Below, piece by piece: positions 28,318 through 36,896 of a stretch of DNA of 64,000 nucleotides. Made by a program: the position numbers and the translations under genes. The notes below the pieces were generated by a model. That model did no database searches and was not told the DNA's origin. It worked only from the letters and a program-made list of their open reading frames with translations. The DNA is taken from assembly GCF_014268505.2 (NCBI RefSeq), contig NZ_JABWQP020000002.1:186001-250000 (forward strand). The letters run 5' to 3'. The stretch is from Pseudomonas khorasanensis (GTDB lineage Bacteria > Pseudomonadota > Gammaproteobacteria > Pseudomonadales > Pseudomonadaceae). The number at the start of each line of letters is the position of its first letter. The first letter of the stretch is position 1.

Positions 28318-28545
28318 ATGAAACTCGAAATTGCACGAGGTGTGTTCCTGGTCGGGGCCTTGGCAGTTGCTTCACTGGCGGTGGCTGCCTGGGAGCAGCC
28401 CCGCATGCAGGTTATAGGAGCGTCCGGGACAGACGCTTACTGCACGGTTCCACGGGTGGCGAAAGCCTCCGTGGCGACCCAGCCCGATCATGATTTGCTG
28501 CTGTTCATGTTCGGACTTTCTCAAGGGATGAGGCCAGCCAGTTGA
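28318..28545 (+). CDS. Small exported protein of unknown function (75 aa)
   Basis: 75 residues starting two bases after the LPS-kinase stop, so very probably in the same operon. A likely signal peptide or membrane anchor (MKLEIARGVFLVGALAVASLAVAA) precedes a short mature part with a single cysteine and DHDLLLFMFGLSQGMRP. I do not recognise the family. It ends just before a strong terminator. Its position suggests an envelope role under ColRS. Confidence 0.7.
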   Translation: MKLEIARGVFLVGALAVASLAVAAWEQPRMQVIGASGTDAYCTVPRVAKASVATQPDHDLLLFMFGLSQGMRPAS

Positions 28546-28564
28546 AACGATTGAAGCCCACATG

Positions 28565-28597
28565 AAAGGCCTCGCAGATGCGAGGCCTTTTTTTTTA
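28565..28597. terminator. Terminator of the ColR-linked LPS operon
   Basis: AAAGGCCTCGC, AGAT, GCGAGGCC then nine T. It lies between the 75-residue gene and the convergent mexW. Confidence 0.93.
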
Positions 28598-28613
28598 ATT
28601 ACAGATCCCCCTG

Positions 28614-31600
28614 TCAGGGCTTGGGATCCGGTTTCGCCAGGAAGGTGTAGACGCACGGCAAGACAAACAGCGTAAACAGCGTCCCGATCGACATCCCCGT
28701 CGCAATCACCATCCCGATATCGAATCGACTGACCGCGCCCGCACCGGTCGCCAGAATCAACGGCACCATGCCAAAGACCATCGCTGCCGTGGTCATCAGC
28801 ACTGGCCGCAAGCGAATCGCCGCTGCTTCTTCCACAGCTCCTCGCGCACTCAGGCCTTTGTCCTTGCGCAACTGGTTGGCGAACTCGACGATCAGGATGC
28901 CGTGTTTACTGATCAGACCGATCAGCGTCACCAGACCAACCTGGGTGTAAATGTTCATGCTCGACCAGCCCAGGAACAGCGGAATCAGCGCCCCGCAGAT
29001 CGACAGCGGCACCGTCACCAGGATCACCAGTGGATCGCGGAAACTCTCGAACTGCGCGGCCAGCACCAGAAAGATGATCGCCAGGGCCAGGGCAAACGTC
29101 ACCCACAACGCGCTGCCTTCCTGCACGTATTGCCGGGAGGCACCGCCGTAATCGAAGGCAAACCCGGCCGGTGCTTCCTCTCGGGCAATCTGCAGGACGG
29201 TATCGATCGCTTCGCCCATGCTCACCAGCGGGAAGCCTGAAATCTTCGCCGCGTTGAGTTGCTGGAACTGATTGAGTTGGCGTGGTCGCGCGCGGTCGCT
29301 GACCTTGATCAAGGTCGACAGCGGCAGCAACTCGCCCTGAGTATTTTTCACGTAGTAGTTGTTCAGCCAGTCCGGGTTGTCGCGATAGGCCCGTTCAACC
29401 TGTGCAATGACCTTGTAGCTGCGCCCATCGATAGTGAAGCGGTTGATCTCCGCCTCGCCAAGCAACGTCGCCAGCGTGCCGCCGAGGTCGAGCATCGACA
29501 CGCCCATTTGCGCGGCTTTGTCGCGGTCGATGTCGACGACGACTTCCGGTTTGTCGAACGCCAGATCGAGATCGACGAAAGCGAACTTGCCCGACTCCAT
29601 GGCGCGCTTCTCGATCCGCTCGGCGACCTGCAGCAGCAGTTCGTAGTCGTTGGAAGTGTTGACCACGAATTCGAAGGGCAACCCTTCACCCGTGCCGGGC
29701 AGAGAGGGCAGGTTGAAACCGAAGATCTGCAAGCCGGGAATGTTCTCCAGTTTGCTCTGCACCTCGGGGAGGATTTCCATTTGCGTGCGGCTGCGCTCGT
29801 TCCACGGTTTGAGCAGGAAACCGCCGATACCGGCCTGCACGCCGTTGTAACCATTGATCTGGAACGAAGAGTAGTACTCCGGAAATTCTTTGAAGATGGT
29901 GATGAATTCGTCGGTGTAGGTGCTCAGGTAGTCGAGGTTGGTCGGCTGCGGTGCGCTGGCCATCATGAAAATGATGCCCTGGTCTTCGTCCGGCGCCAGT
30001 TCCGACTTGGTGAACTTGAGGAACACTGGAATCAGGCACAGCACAATCAACGCAAACACCAGTACCACTGGCCGGGTGTTCAGTGTGCCGTGCAACATGC
30101 TTTGGTATCGGCGCTTGAGCCTGTCGAAGATACGATCGAGGCGGTGCGCCAGTCCGCTGGGATTCTCTTCATGGCGTAACAGAAAAGCGCACATCATCGG
30201 CGACAGCGTCAGGGCGACGATGCCGGAAATCACCACCGCGCCGGCCAGGGTCAGGGCAAATTCCTTGAACAGCGCCCCCGTCAGGCCGGTGAGAAAACCG
30301 ATCGGCGCGTACACCGCCGCCAGGGTGATGGTCATCGACACCACCGGCATGGCGATTTCGCGGGCGCCTTCGATCGCCGCGTCAAAAGGCGTTTTGCCTT
30401 CCTCGATATGCCGATGGATGTTTTCAACCACGACGATCGCATCGTCCACCACCAGACCGATGGCCAGCACCATCGCCAGCAGCGTCAGCAGGTTCATCGA
30501 ATAACCCATCATCTGCATGAAGAACATCACGCCGATCATCGACAACGGAATGGTCACCACCGGGATCACCACCGAGCGCAACGCGCCGAGGAACAGAAAC
30601 ACCACGACGATCACGATCAGCACCGCTTCGAACAGGGTTTTCACCACTTCGTCGATAGACGCCTGGATGAACAGCGTGGCGTCGTAGGCGATTTCGCTTT
30701 TCAGGTTGGGCGGCAATTGCGCTTCCAGCTCGGGCATCAGCTTGCGCACTTCCTTGATCACGTCCAGCGGGTTGGCCCCCGGTGTTGCCTTGATGCCGAT
30801 GTAGACCGACGGCGTACCGCCGAACGAACTGATCGAGTCGTAGTTTTCCGCGCCCATTTCGACCCGCGCGACATCACGCAGCAGCACGCGGCTGTCGCCA
30901 TCGACCTTGAGCGGAATCGCGGCGAAAGCCTCGGCGGATTTCAGTTCAGTGTTGGCATTGATACTGGTGACCGTGTACTCGCCTTTCACTTCGCCGGCTG
31001 CGGAGAGAAAGTTGTACTGGCGCACCGCGTTGGTCACGTCAGCGGCACTGAGACCGAAACCGGCGAGTTTCACCGGGTCGAGCCACAGGCGCATGGCGAA
31101 TACCTGATTGCCGAGAATCTCGGCTTCGGCCATGCCGGGCAGCGTTGCCAGTTTTGGCTGGATGACCCGTGACAGGTAGTCGGTGATCTGCGGGTTGCCC
31201 AACTCCTTGCTGAAGAAACTGATGTACATCAAAGCCGAGGCATCAGCTGACTCCTTGCTCAGCACCGGGTCCTCGGCGTCCTGCGGCAGCTTGTTCTTCA
31301 CCTCGTTGGCCTTGGCCAGCAGCTCGGTGAACAAGCGGTCGGTGTTGGCGCCGATGCGCGCGTAGATCGATATCGTCGAGAAGTTCTGCCGGCTGACCGA
31401 GGTCATGTAGTCGATGCCTTCGGCGCTCGCCAGGCTTTGTTGCATCGGCTGGGTGATGTAGCCCTGAATGGTTTCGGCGTTGGCGCCGGGGTACGCCGTA
31501 GTCACTGTGATCAGGGCGTTTTCCATTTGCGGGTACTGACGCAGCGGCAGCTTGCTCCACGCCTGGAAACCCAGCAGCACAATCAGCAGGCTGACCACGG

Positions 31601-31643
31601 TGGCGAGCACCGGGCGGCGGATGAACGGATCGGTAAAGGCCAT
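28614..31643 (-). CDS. mexW: RND multidrug efflux transporter MexW
   Basis: 1009 residues from the ATG at 31643 (MAFTDPFIRRPVLATVVS). HAE1-type RND pump with two 6-helix blocks and two large periplasmic loops. The proton-relay aspartates are in GLVVDDAIVVVENIH and the family end block is GLISKHGILIVEFANQLR. It is the second gene after the adaptor (13-bp gap); no outer-membrane factor gene follows, as for MexVW of P. aeruginosa, which works with OprM. Gene order beside the ColRS region supports the mexW name. Confidence 0.9.
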   Translation of the reverse strand: MAFTDPFIRRPVLATVVSLLIVLLGFQAWSKLPLRQYPQMENALITVTTAYPGANAETIQGYITQPMQQSLASAEGIDYMTSVSRQNFSTISIYARIGANTDRLFTELLAKANEVKNKLPQDAEDPVLSKESADASALMYISFFSKELGNPQITDYLSRVIQPKLATLPGMAEAEILGNQVFAMRLWLDPVKLAGFGLSAADVTNAVRQYNFLSAAGEVKGEYTVTSINANTELKSAEAFAAIPLKVDGDSRVLLRDVARVEMGAENYDSISSFGGTPSVYIGIKATPGANPLDVIKEVRKLMPELEAQLPPNLKSEIAYDATLFIQASIDEVVKTLFEAVLIVIVVVFLFLGALRSVVIPVVTIPLSMIGVMFFMQMMGYSMNLLTLLAMVLAIGLVVDDAIVVVENIHRHIEEGKTPFDAAIEGAREIAMPVVSMTITLAAVYAPIGFLTGLTGALFKEFALTLAGAVVISGIVALTLSPMMCAFLLRHEENPSGLAHRLDRIFDRLKRRYQSMLHGTLNTRPVVLVFALIVLCLIPVFLKFTKSELAPDEDQGIIFMMASAPQPTNLDYLSTYTDEFITIFKEFPEYYSSFQINGYNGVQAGIGGFLLKPWNERSRTQMEILPEVQSKLENIPGLQIFGFNLPSLPGTGEGLPFEFVVNTSNDYELLLQVAERIEKRAMESGKFAFVDLDLAFDKPEVVVDIDRDKAAQMGVSMLDLGGTLATLLGEAEINRFTIDGRSYKVIAQVERAYRDNPDWLNNYYVKNTQGELLPLSTLIKVSDRARPRQLNQFQQLNAAKISGFPLVSMGEAIDTVLQIAREEAPAGFAFDYGGASRQYVQEGSALWVTFALALAIIFLVLAAQFESFRDPLVILVTVPLSICGALIPLFLGWSSMNIYTQVGLVTLIGLISKHGILIVEFANQLRKDKGLSARGAVEEAAAIRLRPVLMTTAAMVFGMVPLILATGAGAVSRFDIGMVIATGMSIGTLFTLFVLPCVYTFLAKPDPKP

Positions 31644-31656
31644 GAGGATTCCTTGA

Positions 31657-32805
31657 TCAGTCGGCGCGAGGCGGACTGTTCTGCTCGCCGAGGGTCTTGT
31701 CGTCGCTGATGGCGATGTGGGCACCGTTGTCCAGTTTGATCTGGCCAGCCGTTACCACTTGTTCGCCGCTCTGCACGCCCTTGTTGATCATTACCAGGCC
31801 ATCGCGGCGTTCACCGGTCTCGATGAAGCGCCGTTCGGCGACCAGCACCGGTTGGCCCTTGTCGTCTTTTTCGACGCTGCCGTCCTCGGCTTTCTTCTGC
31901 CCGACCACGTAAACCGAGTTGCCGTACAGGGTGTAGGTGATCGCGCTCTCCGGCACCACGACGTGTTTCTGCGGCTCGGGCAACAGCACCTCAAGGCTGG
32001 CAAACATGCCCGGCAGCAGTTTGCCGTCGGGGTTGGCCAGGGTGGCGCGAACCAGGATATTGCGCGTGCTGCTTTCGACGATCGGGTTGATCGCACTGAT
32101 CTTGCCGGCGAAGTTTTGCCCGGGCCAGGCGGCGACGGTGAGGCGTACGGGCTGGCCGATGGCGAGTTTCGGCACCGATTGTTCTGGCACATAGAAGTCG
32201 GCGTAAAGGCTGCTCAGATCCTGCAGCGTGGCGATCCTGGTGCCGCTGGCGAGGTAGTCGCCGACGTCGACCTGACGAATGCCGATGGTGCCGCTGAAGG
32301 GCGCGAGAATGCGTTTTTTGGCCAGCGAGGCGTTGAGCTGGTTGACCGTGGCCTTGTTCTTTTGAAGTACGGCGGAGAGGCGGTCGTACTCGCCTTTGGA
32401 GATGGCGCGGCTGTCGACGAGTTGGCTGCCACGACCGAAGTCCAGTTGCGCCAGGCCCAGATCAGCCTTGGCGGTTTCAAGGAGGGCGGCTTCCACGGCG
32501 CTGTCGAGTTGCAGCAGCGGCTGCCCGGCCTTGACCTTCTGTCCGGATTCGAATTTGAGTTCGGTCACGGTGCCGGCGACTTCCAGACTCAACTCGACGC
32601 CTTGCAGTGCCTTGAGCGTACCGACGGTTGGCATGCGCATCTGCCACGGCTGTTCGGTGGCATTGGCGACCGCGACGCTGATCGGCGGCTTGGGCTTGGA
32701 AAAGCCCTGGATCATCGTGTAGACCGAAAAGGCCTTGTAACCGCCCAACACCAGGACGATCAGCAAAACAACACCCAACATGATCAGCATGCGGCGACGC
32801 AGCAT
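31657..32805 (-). CDS. mexV: RND periplasmic adaptor MexV
   Basis: 382 residues. One N-terminal membrane anchor (about 7-27) has no lipobox, so it is anchored rather than lipidated. The lipoyl-like hairpin is split around a coiled-coil (ELKFESGQKVKAGQPL; AKKRILAPFSGTIG), followed by a beta-barrel domain (GQPVRLTVAAWPGQ). It bridges MexW to an outer-membrane channel. It is the first gene of the pair. Confidence 0.88.
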   Translation of the reverse strand: MLRRRMLIMLGVVLLIVLVLGGYKAFSVYTMIQGFSKPKPPISVAVANATEQPWQMRMPTVGTLKALQGVELSLEVAGTVTELKFESGQKVKAGQPLLQLDSAVEAALLETAKADLGLAQLDFGRGSQLVDSRAISKGEYDRLSAVLQKNKATVNQLNASLAKKRILAPFSGTIGIRQVDVGDYLASGTRIATLQDLSSLYADFYVPEQSVPKLAIGQPVRLTVAAWPGQNFAGKISAINPIVESSTRNILVRATLANPDGKLLPGMFASLEVLLPEPQKHVVVPESAITYTLYGNSVYVVGQKKAEDGSVEKDDKGQPVLVAERRFIETGERRDGLVMINKGVQSGEQVVTAGQIKLDNGAHIAISDDKTLGEQNSPPRAD

Positions 32806-32900
32806 AAGTCCAGTTCCTTGGAAAAATCATGAGACAGGCGGGCACATTACTCCGAGTACAAGGGGTATTCCAACTGGCAGTTATTACAGAGTGAGGCAAA

Positions 32901-32975
32901 GAGATCGCAGCCTTCGGCAGCTTCTACATGGGAATGCAATCCTCTGTAGGCGCTGCTGGAGGCTGCGATCTTTTG
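32901..32975. repeat. REP doublet, class B
   Basis: AGATCGCAGCCTTCGGCAGC with its inverted partner ending GGCTGCGATCTTTTG. It sits between mexV and the DUF1513 gene. Confidence 0.85.
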
Positions 32976-32983
32976 TTATTGAC

Positions 32984-34099
32984 TCAAGCCATCAGATGAA
33001 GATGGTTGTCCCAGAGCCCCGCCGGCAATTCCAGCGGCTTGGCCAGCAGCTGTTTCTGACGGCAATCGTAGTAGCGGCAGCGCCCCTGACCCGACGTCAC
33101 GACAAATCCATCCTGCACCGCGCCGACGCCGGCGCAATCAGGCAATGGCGCATCGAGGCGTACTTGGCCGCTGTCCAGGTCCCAGATAAAGAAGCGGTTG
33201 CCGCGCGGCGCCGTCAGTGCGACCAGACGCAAATCGCTGTGCACCGCGACGCTGGCGGTGTAGTGCCCCATCGCCTGCAACTGGTGATCCGCTACCGGGA
33301 ACGGCATGAACGGTTGCCCCGGCCGTTTGATCGCCAGCAGCTCCGAACGTTCTTGAGAAGGCCCCATGAATTGCTGGCCGGCGACGATGGTGCCGTCGCT
33401 GGCAATGCCCAGGTGGCGCACGCTGTTCATCTGCTGGGCGAGGGTTTCCTTGCTCAACAGCGTGCCGTCGCGCTGCATCAGGACAAGACTCGGCTCCATG
33501 GCGTTGAGGTTCATGTCGACGCGGCTTTCCGCCTCGGTGCGGATCCCGCCGTTGGCCACCACCAGCGTCTCGCCGTCGGGCATCCACGACACCTGATGCG
33601 GGCCGAGGCCGTGGGTGGAAATTTCGCGGCTGTGTACCAGCCGTTCACCTTCGAACCTGTACACGCCAAGCAGGCCACGGCCCGGATCCGTCGTGTCGTT
33701 CTCGGTGGCGTACAGGTATTCGCCGTCCTTGTGCACCACGGCGTGGCCGTAGAAGTGCCGGTTCGGCTGCGACGTCACGGTCTGCAGCAACGTGCCGTCG
33801 CGCAGATCGATCAGGTAGCTCTCGGTACCCGGACGCCGCGCGACGAACAGCGCCAGCGGCTGCGTCGGGTGGTTGATGATGTCGTGGCAACGTTGACCGA
33901 CCTGTGTGGCGAACACGCGCGTGCCATCGAGCCGATAGCCGACCGCGTAGTGCTGGCCGTCGGTATCGTCGCGCGCCGACAGCAGCAGCGGGCTCTGATC
34001 CTTGCGTTTGAACAGCGTCCAGCCGCCCAGCGTCACTGCTCCCAGCAGTGCACTACCTAAAGTCAGAACCTGACGTCGCAGCATGGCACTCGCCCTCAT
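32984..34099 (-). CDS. DUF1513 protein, probable Tat-exported beta-propeller
   Basis: 371 residues. An N-terminal RRQVLTLGSALLGAVTL segment looks like a twin-arginine or ordinary signal. The body has repeated beta-rich blade-like units (YAVGYRLDGTRVF, YLYATENDTTDPGRG, DGETLVVANGG). Function unknown, but it consistently accompanies imelysin and di-haem genes. The ATG shares one base with the upstream stop (TGATG), so translation is coupled to the lipoprotein at 34099. Confidence 0.88.
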   Translation of the reverse strand: MRASAMLRRQVLTLGSALLGAVTLGGWTLFKRKDQSPLLLSARDDTDGQHYAVGYRLDGTRVFATQVGQRCHDIINHPTQPLALFVARRPGTESYLIDLRDGTLLQTVTSQPNRHFYGHAVVHKDGEYLYATENDTTDPGRGLLGVYRFEGERLVHSREISTHGLGPHQVSWMPDGETLVVANGGIRTEAESRVDMNLNAMEPSLVLMQRDGTLLSKETLAQQMNSVRHLGIASDGTIVAGQQFMGPSQERSELLAIKRPGQPFMPFPVADHQLQAMGHYTASVAVHSDLRLVALTAPRGNRFFIWDLDSGQVRLDAPLPDCAGVGAVQDGFVVTSGQGRCRYYDCRQKQLLAKPLELPAGLWDNHLHLMA

Positions 34100-35163
34100 C
34101 AGTCACCGTCGTTGGCATTGAAGCCCAGTTGGATGCCCAGCGCCTTGGCCAGTTCGCCTTCGTGCAGGCGATGGACGACGTTGAGGCTGTCATAGATGTC
34201 GTTGAGTTGCTGGCGACCGGCGTCGTCCTCGAGCATCTCACCGAGCGAACGCTGGGTGCTGTCGAACAGCTTCAGCGAAGCGGCGTACGCAGCATCGATC
34301 TTGTCCGCCAGGGGTTTTTGCTCGGCCGGCAGCAGACCGCGCAGGCCCTTGTTGTCGACGCCTTCCCAGACGGTTTTGGCAGCGGCAAGGCTCGCTTCCA
34401 GCGCCGTCAACGAGGACTGGCTGCGCCACGCATCCGCCTGGAATGGCTGCGGTACGCCCTTGCTCTGGCGACCCATTGGCGTGCCGAGTTTTTTCTTCAG
34501 CGTGTCGAGTGCGGTGACCTGCACGCGCAGCAGATCGGCGATCGCTTCGCGGGAGTCGGCGTAGCGCTGGTTAGGGAACTTGCTCATTTGCGCGAGCATG
34601 CCGTCAGTGTTGTTCCAGCTCTGCAGGATCTCTTCGGCCAGTTGCTTCTGGCGTTCGCCGATGGCGATCAACAATGGGCAATACTTGGCTTTTTGCGCAT
34701 CGTTGGCGACGTCAGGCCGGGCGTCGAACAGGATGTACTCGTAAGCCGACAGGCCTTGCACGACAACACTGGACTTGGCCAGTGCGGCAGCATCGATCTG
34801 TGGCTGCGCGACAACCAGTTGCTCGACTTGACGGCCAACCAGGTTTTTCTTGTCCGGCCAGAACTGCACCTGCCACGAACGGTTGCCTTCGGCCAGCGGG
34901 CCGATCAGCAACGGTTGCAGTTCGGCCCAGGCTTTCTGCGCGTGAAGGAAATCGGCGCGGGCGGTTTCCAGGGTTTCCTTGCCCTGGCAGTAGGCGAGGG
35001 CGCTGACCGCCAGTTGCCGGTCGGCTTCGACCCAGCGGGTGTAGGTTGGCAGGATCACCGATTTGGCGATGGCCGCCGACGTGACCGCTTGCGGATCCTG
35101 CGGCGAGCAGGCGCCGAGGGCGAGCGCAGCAAGGCTGGTGAACAATAACTTGGGACGGAACAT
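34099..35163 (-). CDS. Imelysin-family lipoprotein (degenerate GxHxxE)
   Basis: 354 residues. A lipoprotein signal with lipobox LGAC (C19) leads into an imelysin/EfeO-like helical bundle. The family GxHxxE motif reads GLSAYE here, so the histidine is lost, which separates it from the paralogue at 36897. It probably sits on the periplasmic face of a membrane and may bind metal or a partner differently. It is between the di-haem gene (27-bp gap) and the DUF1513 gene. Confidence 0.87.
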   Translation of the reverse strand: MFRPKLLFTSLAALALGACSPQDPQAVTSAAIAKSVILPTYTRWVEADRQLAVSALAYCQGKETLETARADFLHAQKAWAELQPLLIGPLAEGNRSWQVQFWPDKKNLVGRQVEQLVVAQPQIDAAALAKSSVVVQGLSAYEYILFDARPDVANDAQKAKYCPLLIAIGERQKQLAEEILQSWNNTDGMLAQMSKFPNQRYADSREAIADLLRVQVTALDTLKKKLGTPMGRQSKGVPQPFQADAWRSQSSLTALEASLAAAKTVWEGVDNKGLRGLLPAEQKPLADKIDAAYAASLKLFDSTQRSLGEMLEDDAGRQQLNDIYDSLNVVHRLHEGELAKALGIQLGFNANDGD

Positions 35164-35190
35164 GTCGGGCTCCCGATGCTTTTTCAGTAT

Positions 35191-36618
35191 TTAAAGTGAG
35201 TTCAAAAACGCCAGCAACGCAGCGCGCTGCTCGGCATTGAAAGACAAAACCTGTTGCTGCGCAGCCTTGGCTTCGCCGCCATGCCACAGCACCGCTTCGA
35301 GCAGATTGCGTGCGCGACCGTCATGCAAAAACTGCGTGTGACCGCTGACCGCTTGCGTCAGGCCGATGCCCCATAACGGCGGCGTGCGCCAGTCGCGGCC
35401 GGAGGCCTGGAACTCGGTGCGGTTGTCGGCCAAGCCTTCGCCCATGTCATGCAGCAGCAGATCGCTGTACGGGCGAATCACTTGATTGGCCAGTTCAGGT
35501 TCGGCGGCATTGGCGGCGGTGGTGTATTTGGGCGTGTGGCACGACTGGCATCCGGCCTCAAAAAACAGATTCTTGCCGGCCAGCACCTGTGGGTCGTTGA
35601 TGCCACGACGTGCAGGAACAGCGAGGTTACGGCTGTAGAACAGCACCAGGCGCAGGATGTTATCGCTGACTTCCGGTTCGCCGTTCGGGCCATTGCCGTT
35701 CGGCGCCTGCTTGCAGGCGGTTTGGGGGTCGGTGCAGTCATCGATGGGGCGCAGGCTGGTGGTCAGGCCCATGTCACCCGAAAACGCGTGAACGTTTTGT
35801 TGGTTGAGGTTCGGTTGCCCGGCTTTCCAGCCAAATCGGCCGATGACGGTTTGCTGTAATTCATCATCCCAAACGCGGTTAGGCCGACCATTGATGCCGT
35901 TTTTTGCCTTGGCTTGTGCGGTGGCGTTGGCAAGGATCGCGTCTTCAGGGATGGCTTCGAGCAGACCCAGGCCAATCATTGGCGGCGCTACACGGGCGGA
36001 AAAGCGCGTGTCCGGGTGCATCGGGCCGTAACCGAGTTGAGTAATCTGCAGCGTTGGTTTACGCAACTCGACTTGCGTGCCGTCCTTGAAACGCACCGGG
36101 ACCGGCGTGTACTCGACGCGCACCTTGCCTTCCGGGGCGACGCCGGGCACGGCCATGTCCTGGAACTGACCGCCATAGACTGGCTCAGGCACCACGCCGA
36201 GCTGCTCGATGACCTTGGCAAATGGCGGCGCGTCGGGAATCGACAATCGCACCAGCATGGACACCGCGTTAGCCGCATCGGGCGCCGGCGGATGCCCGCG
36301 GCCGTCCTTGATGTGGCAGTTCTGGCAGGCGTTGGTGTTGAACAGCGGGCCGAGTCCGTCACGGGCGGTGGTGGTCGATGGGGCGATCACCCACGGGCTG
36401 CGAAAAAAGCTGTTGCCGACACTGAAATCCACGCGCCGTGATGGCGGCAGGTTGGCCGAGGGCAGGGAGAAGGCGTTCTGATCGCTCTTGCGCACGGTCG
36501 CCGCACCCCCCGAGCGCGCTTCACCGGGCTCAGCCTCGGTAAAACGCGGGGCGTCATCGCAGGCACTCAGGCCCAGGGCCAGCAACAGTGCGGACAAGCG
36601 AAGCGGCAACGACAGCAT
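35191..36618 (-). CDS. Di-haem oxidoreductase (DUF1111 / thiol oxidoreductase family)
   Basis: 475 residues from ATG at 36618 (AGGA upstream). A lipoprotein leader with lipobox LSAC is followed by two c-type haem motifs, CQNCH (near residue 93) and CQSCH (near residue 350). It is related to MauG/CcpA-type di-haem proteins, so likely a periplasmic redox enzyme. It begins an operon with imelysin and DUF1513. A weak AT-rich palindrome-like stretch at 36678-36698 in its leader might be a Fur site, but agreement is poor. Confidence 0.88.
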   Translation of the reverse strand: MLSLPLRLSALLLALGLSACDDAPRFTEAEPGEARSGGAATVRKSDQNAFSLPSANLPPSRRVDFSVGNSFFRSPWVIAPSTTTARDGLGPLFNTNACQNCHIKDGRGHPPAPDAANAVSMLVRLSIPDAPPFAKVIEQLGVVPEPVYGGQFQDMAVPGVAPEGKVRVEYTPVPVRFKDGTQVELRKPTLQITQLGYGPMHPDTRFSARVAPPMIGLGLLEAIPEDAILANATAQAKAKNGINGRPNRVWDDELQQTVIGRFGWKAGQPNLNQQNVHAFSGDMGLTTSLRPIDDCTDPQTACKQAPNGNGPNGEPEVSDNILRLVLFYSRNLAVPARRGINDPQVLAGKNLFFEAGCQSCHTPKYTTAANAAEPELANQVIRPYSDLLLHDMGEGLADNRTEFQASGRDWRTPPLWGIGLTQAVSGHTQFLHDGRARNLLEAVLWHGGEAKAAQQQVLSFNAEQRAALLAFLNSL

Positions 36619-36737
36619 CAGACATCCTGCAAACGGGCGAAAACAAAGGCGCAAAGTCTAACAGGGCGAGGGGGTTTGAATAAGAGGAATTATCGTTTGC
36701 TTGATACAGCGCAAGCCTTGAAGCGCATGCCAACACT

Positions 36738-36825
36738 GTGGGAGCGAGCCTGCTCGCGAAAGAGACGCCCGACGCGCTGAAAATGCCGCGCCGGATAAAG
36801 CCTTCGCGAGCAGGCTCGCTCCCAC
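36738..36825. repeat. REP doublet, class A
   Basis: GTGGGAGCGAGCCTGCTCGC with its inverted partner GCGAGCAGGCTCGCTCCCAC. It lies between icmP and the di-haem gene on the same strand, next to a terminator. Confidence 0.92.
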
Positions 36826-36849
36826 AGGGATAGTGGTGTGCCAGGTATG

Positions 36850-36879
36850 AAAAAGGCGACCCGAAGGTCGCCTTTTTTT
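36850..36879. terminator. Terminator of the first imelysin gene
   Basis: AAAAAGGCGACC, CGAA loop, GGTCGCC and seven T. On the minus strand it ends in TTTTTCATAC, stopping icmP transcription before the di-haem operon. Confidence 0.85.
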
Positions 36880-36896
36880 GATGCAGACGCGGTTGA

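Noticed and set aside
36678..36698. AT-rich possible Fur site before the di-haem gene
   Set aside because: Only about half of the consensus positions agree, so it is not listed as a site.
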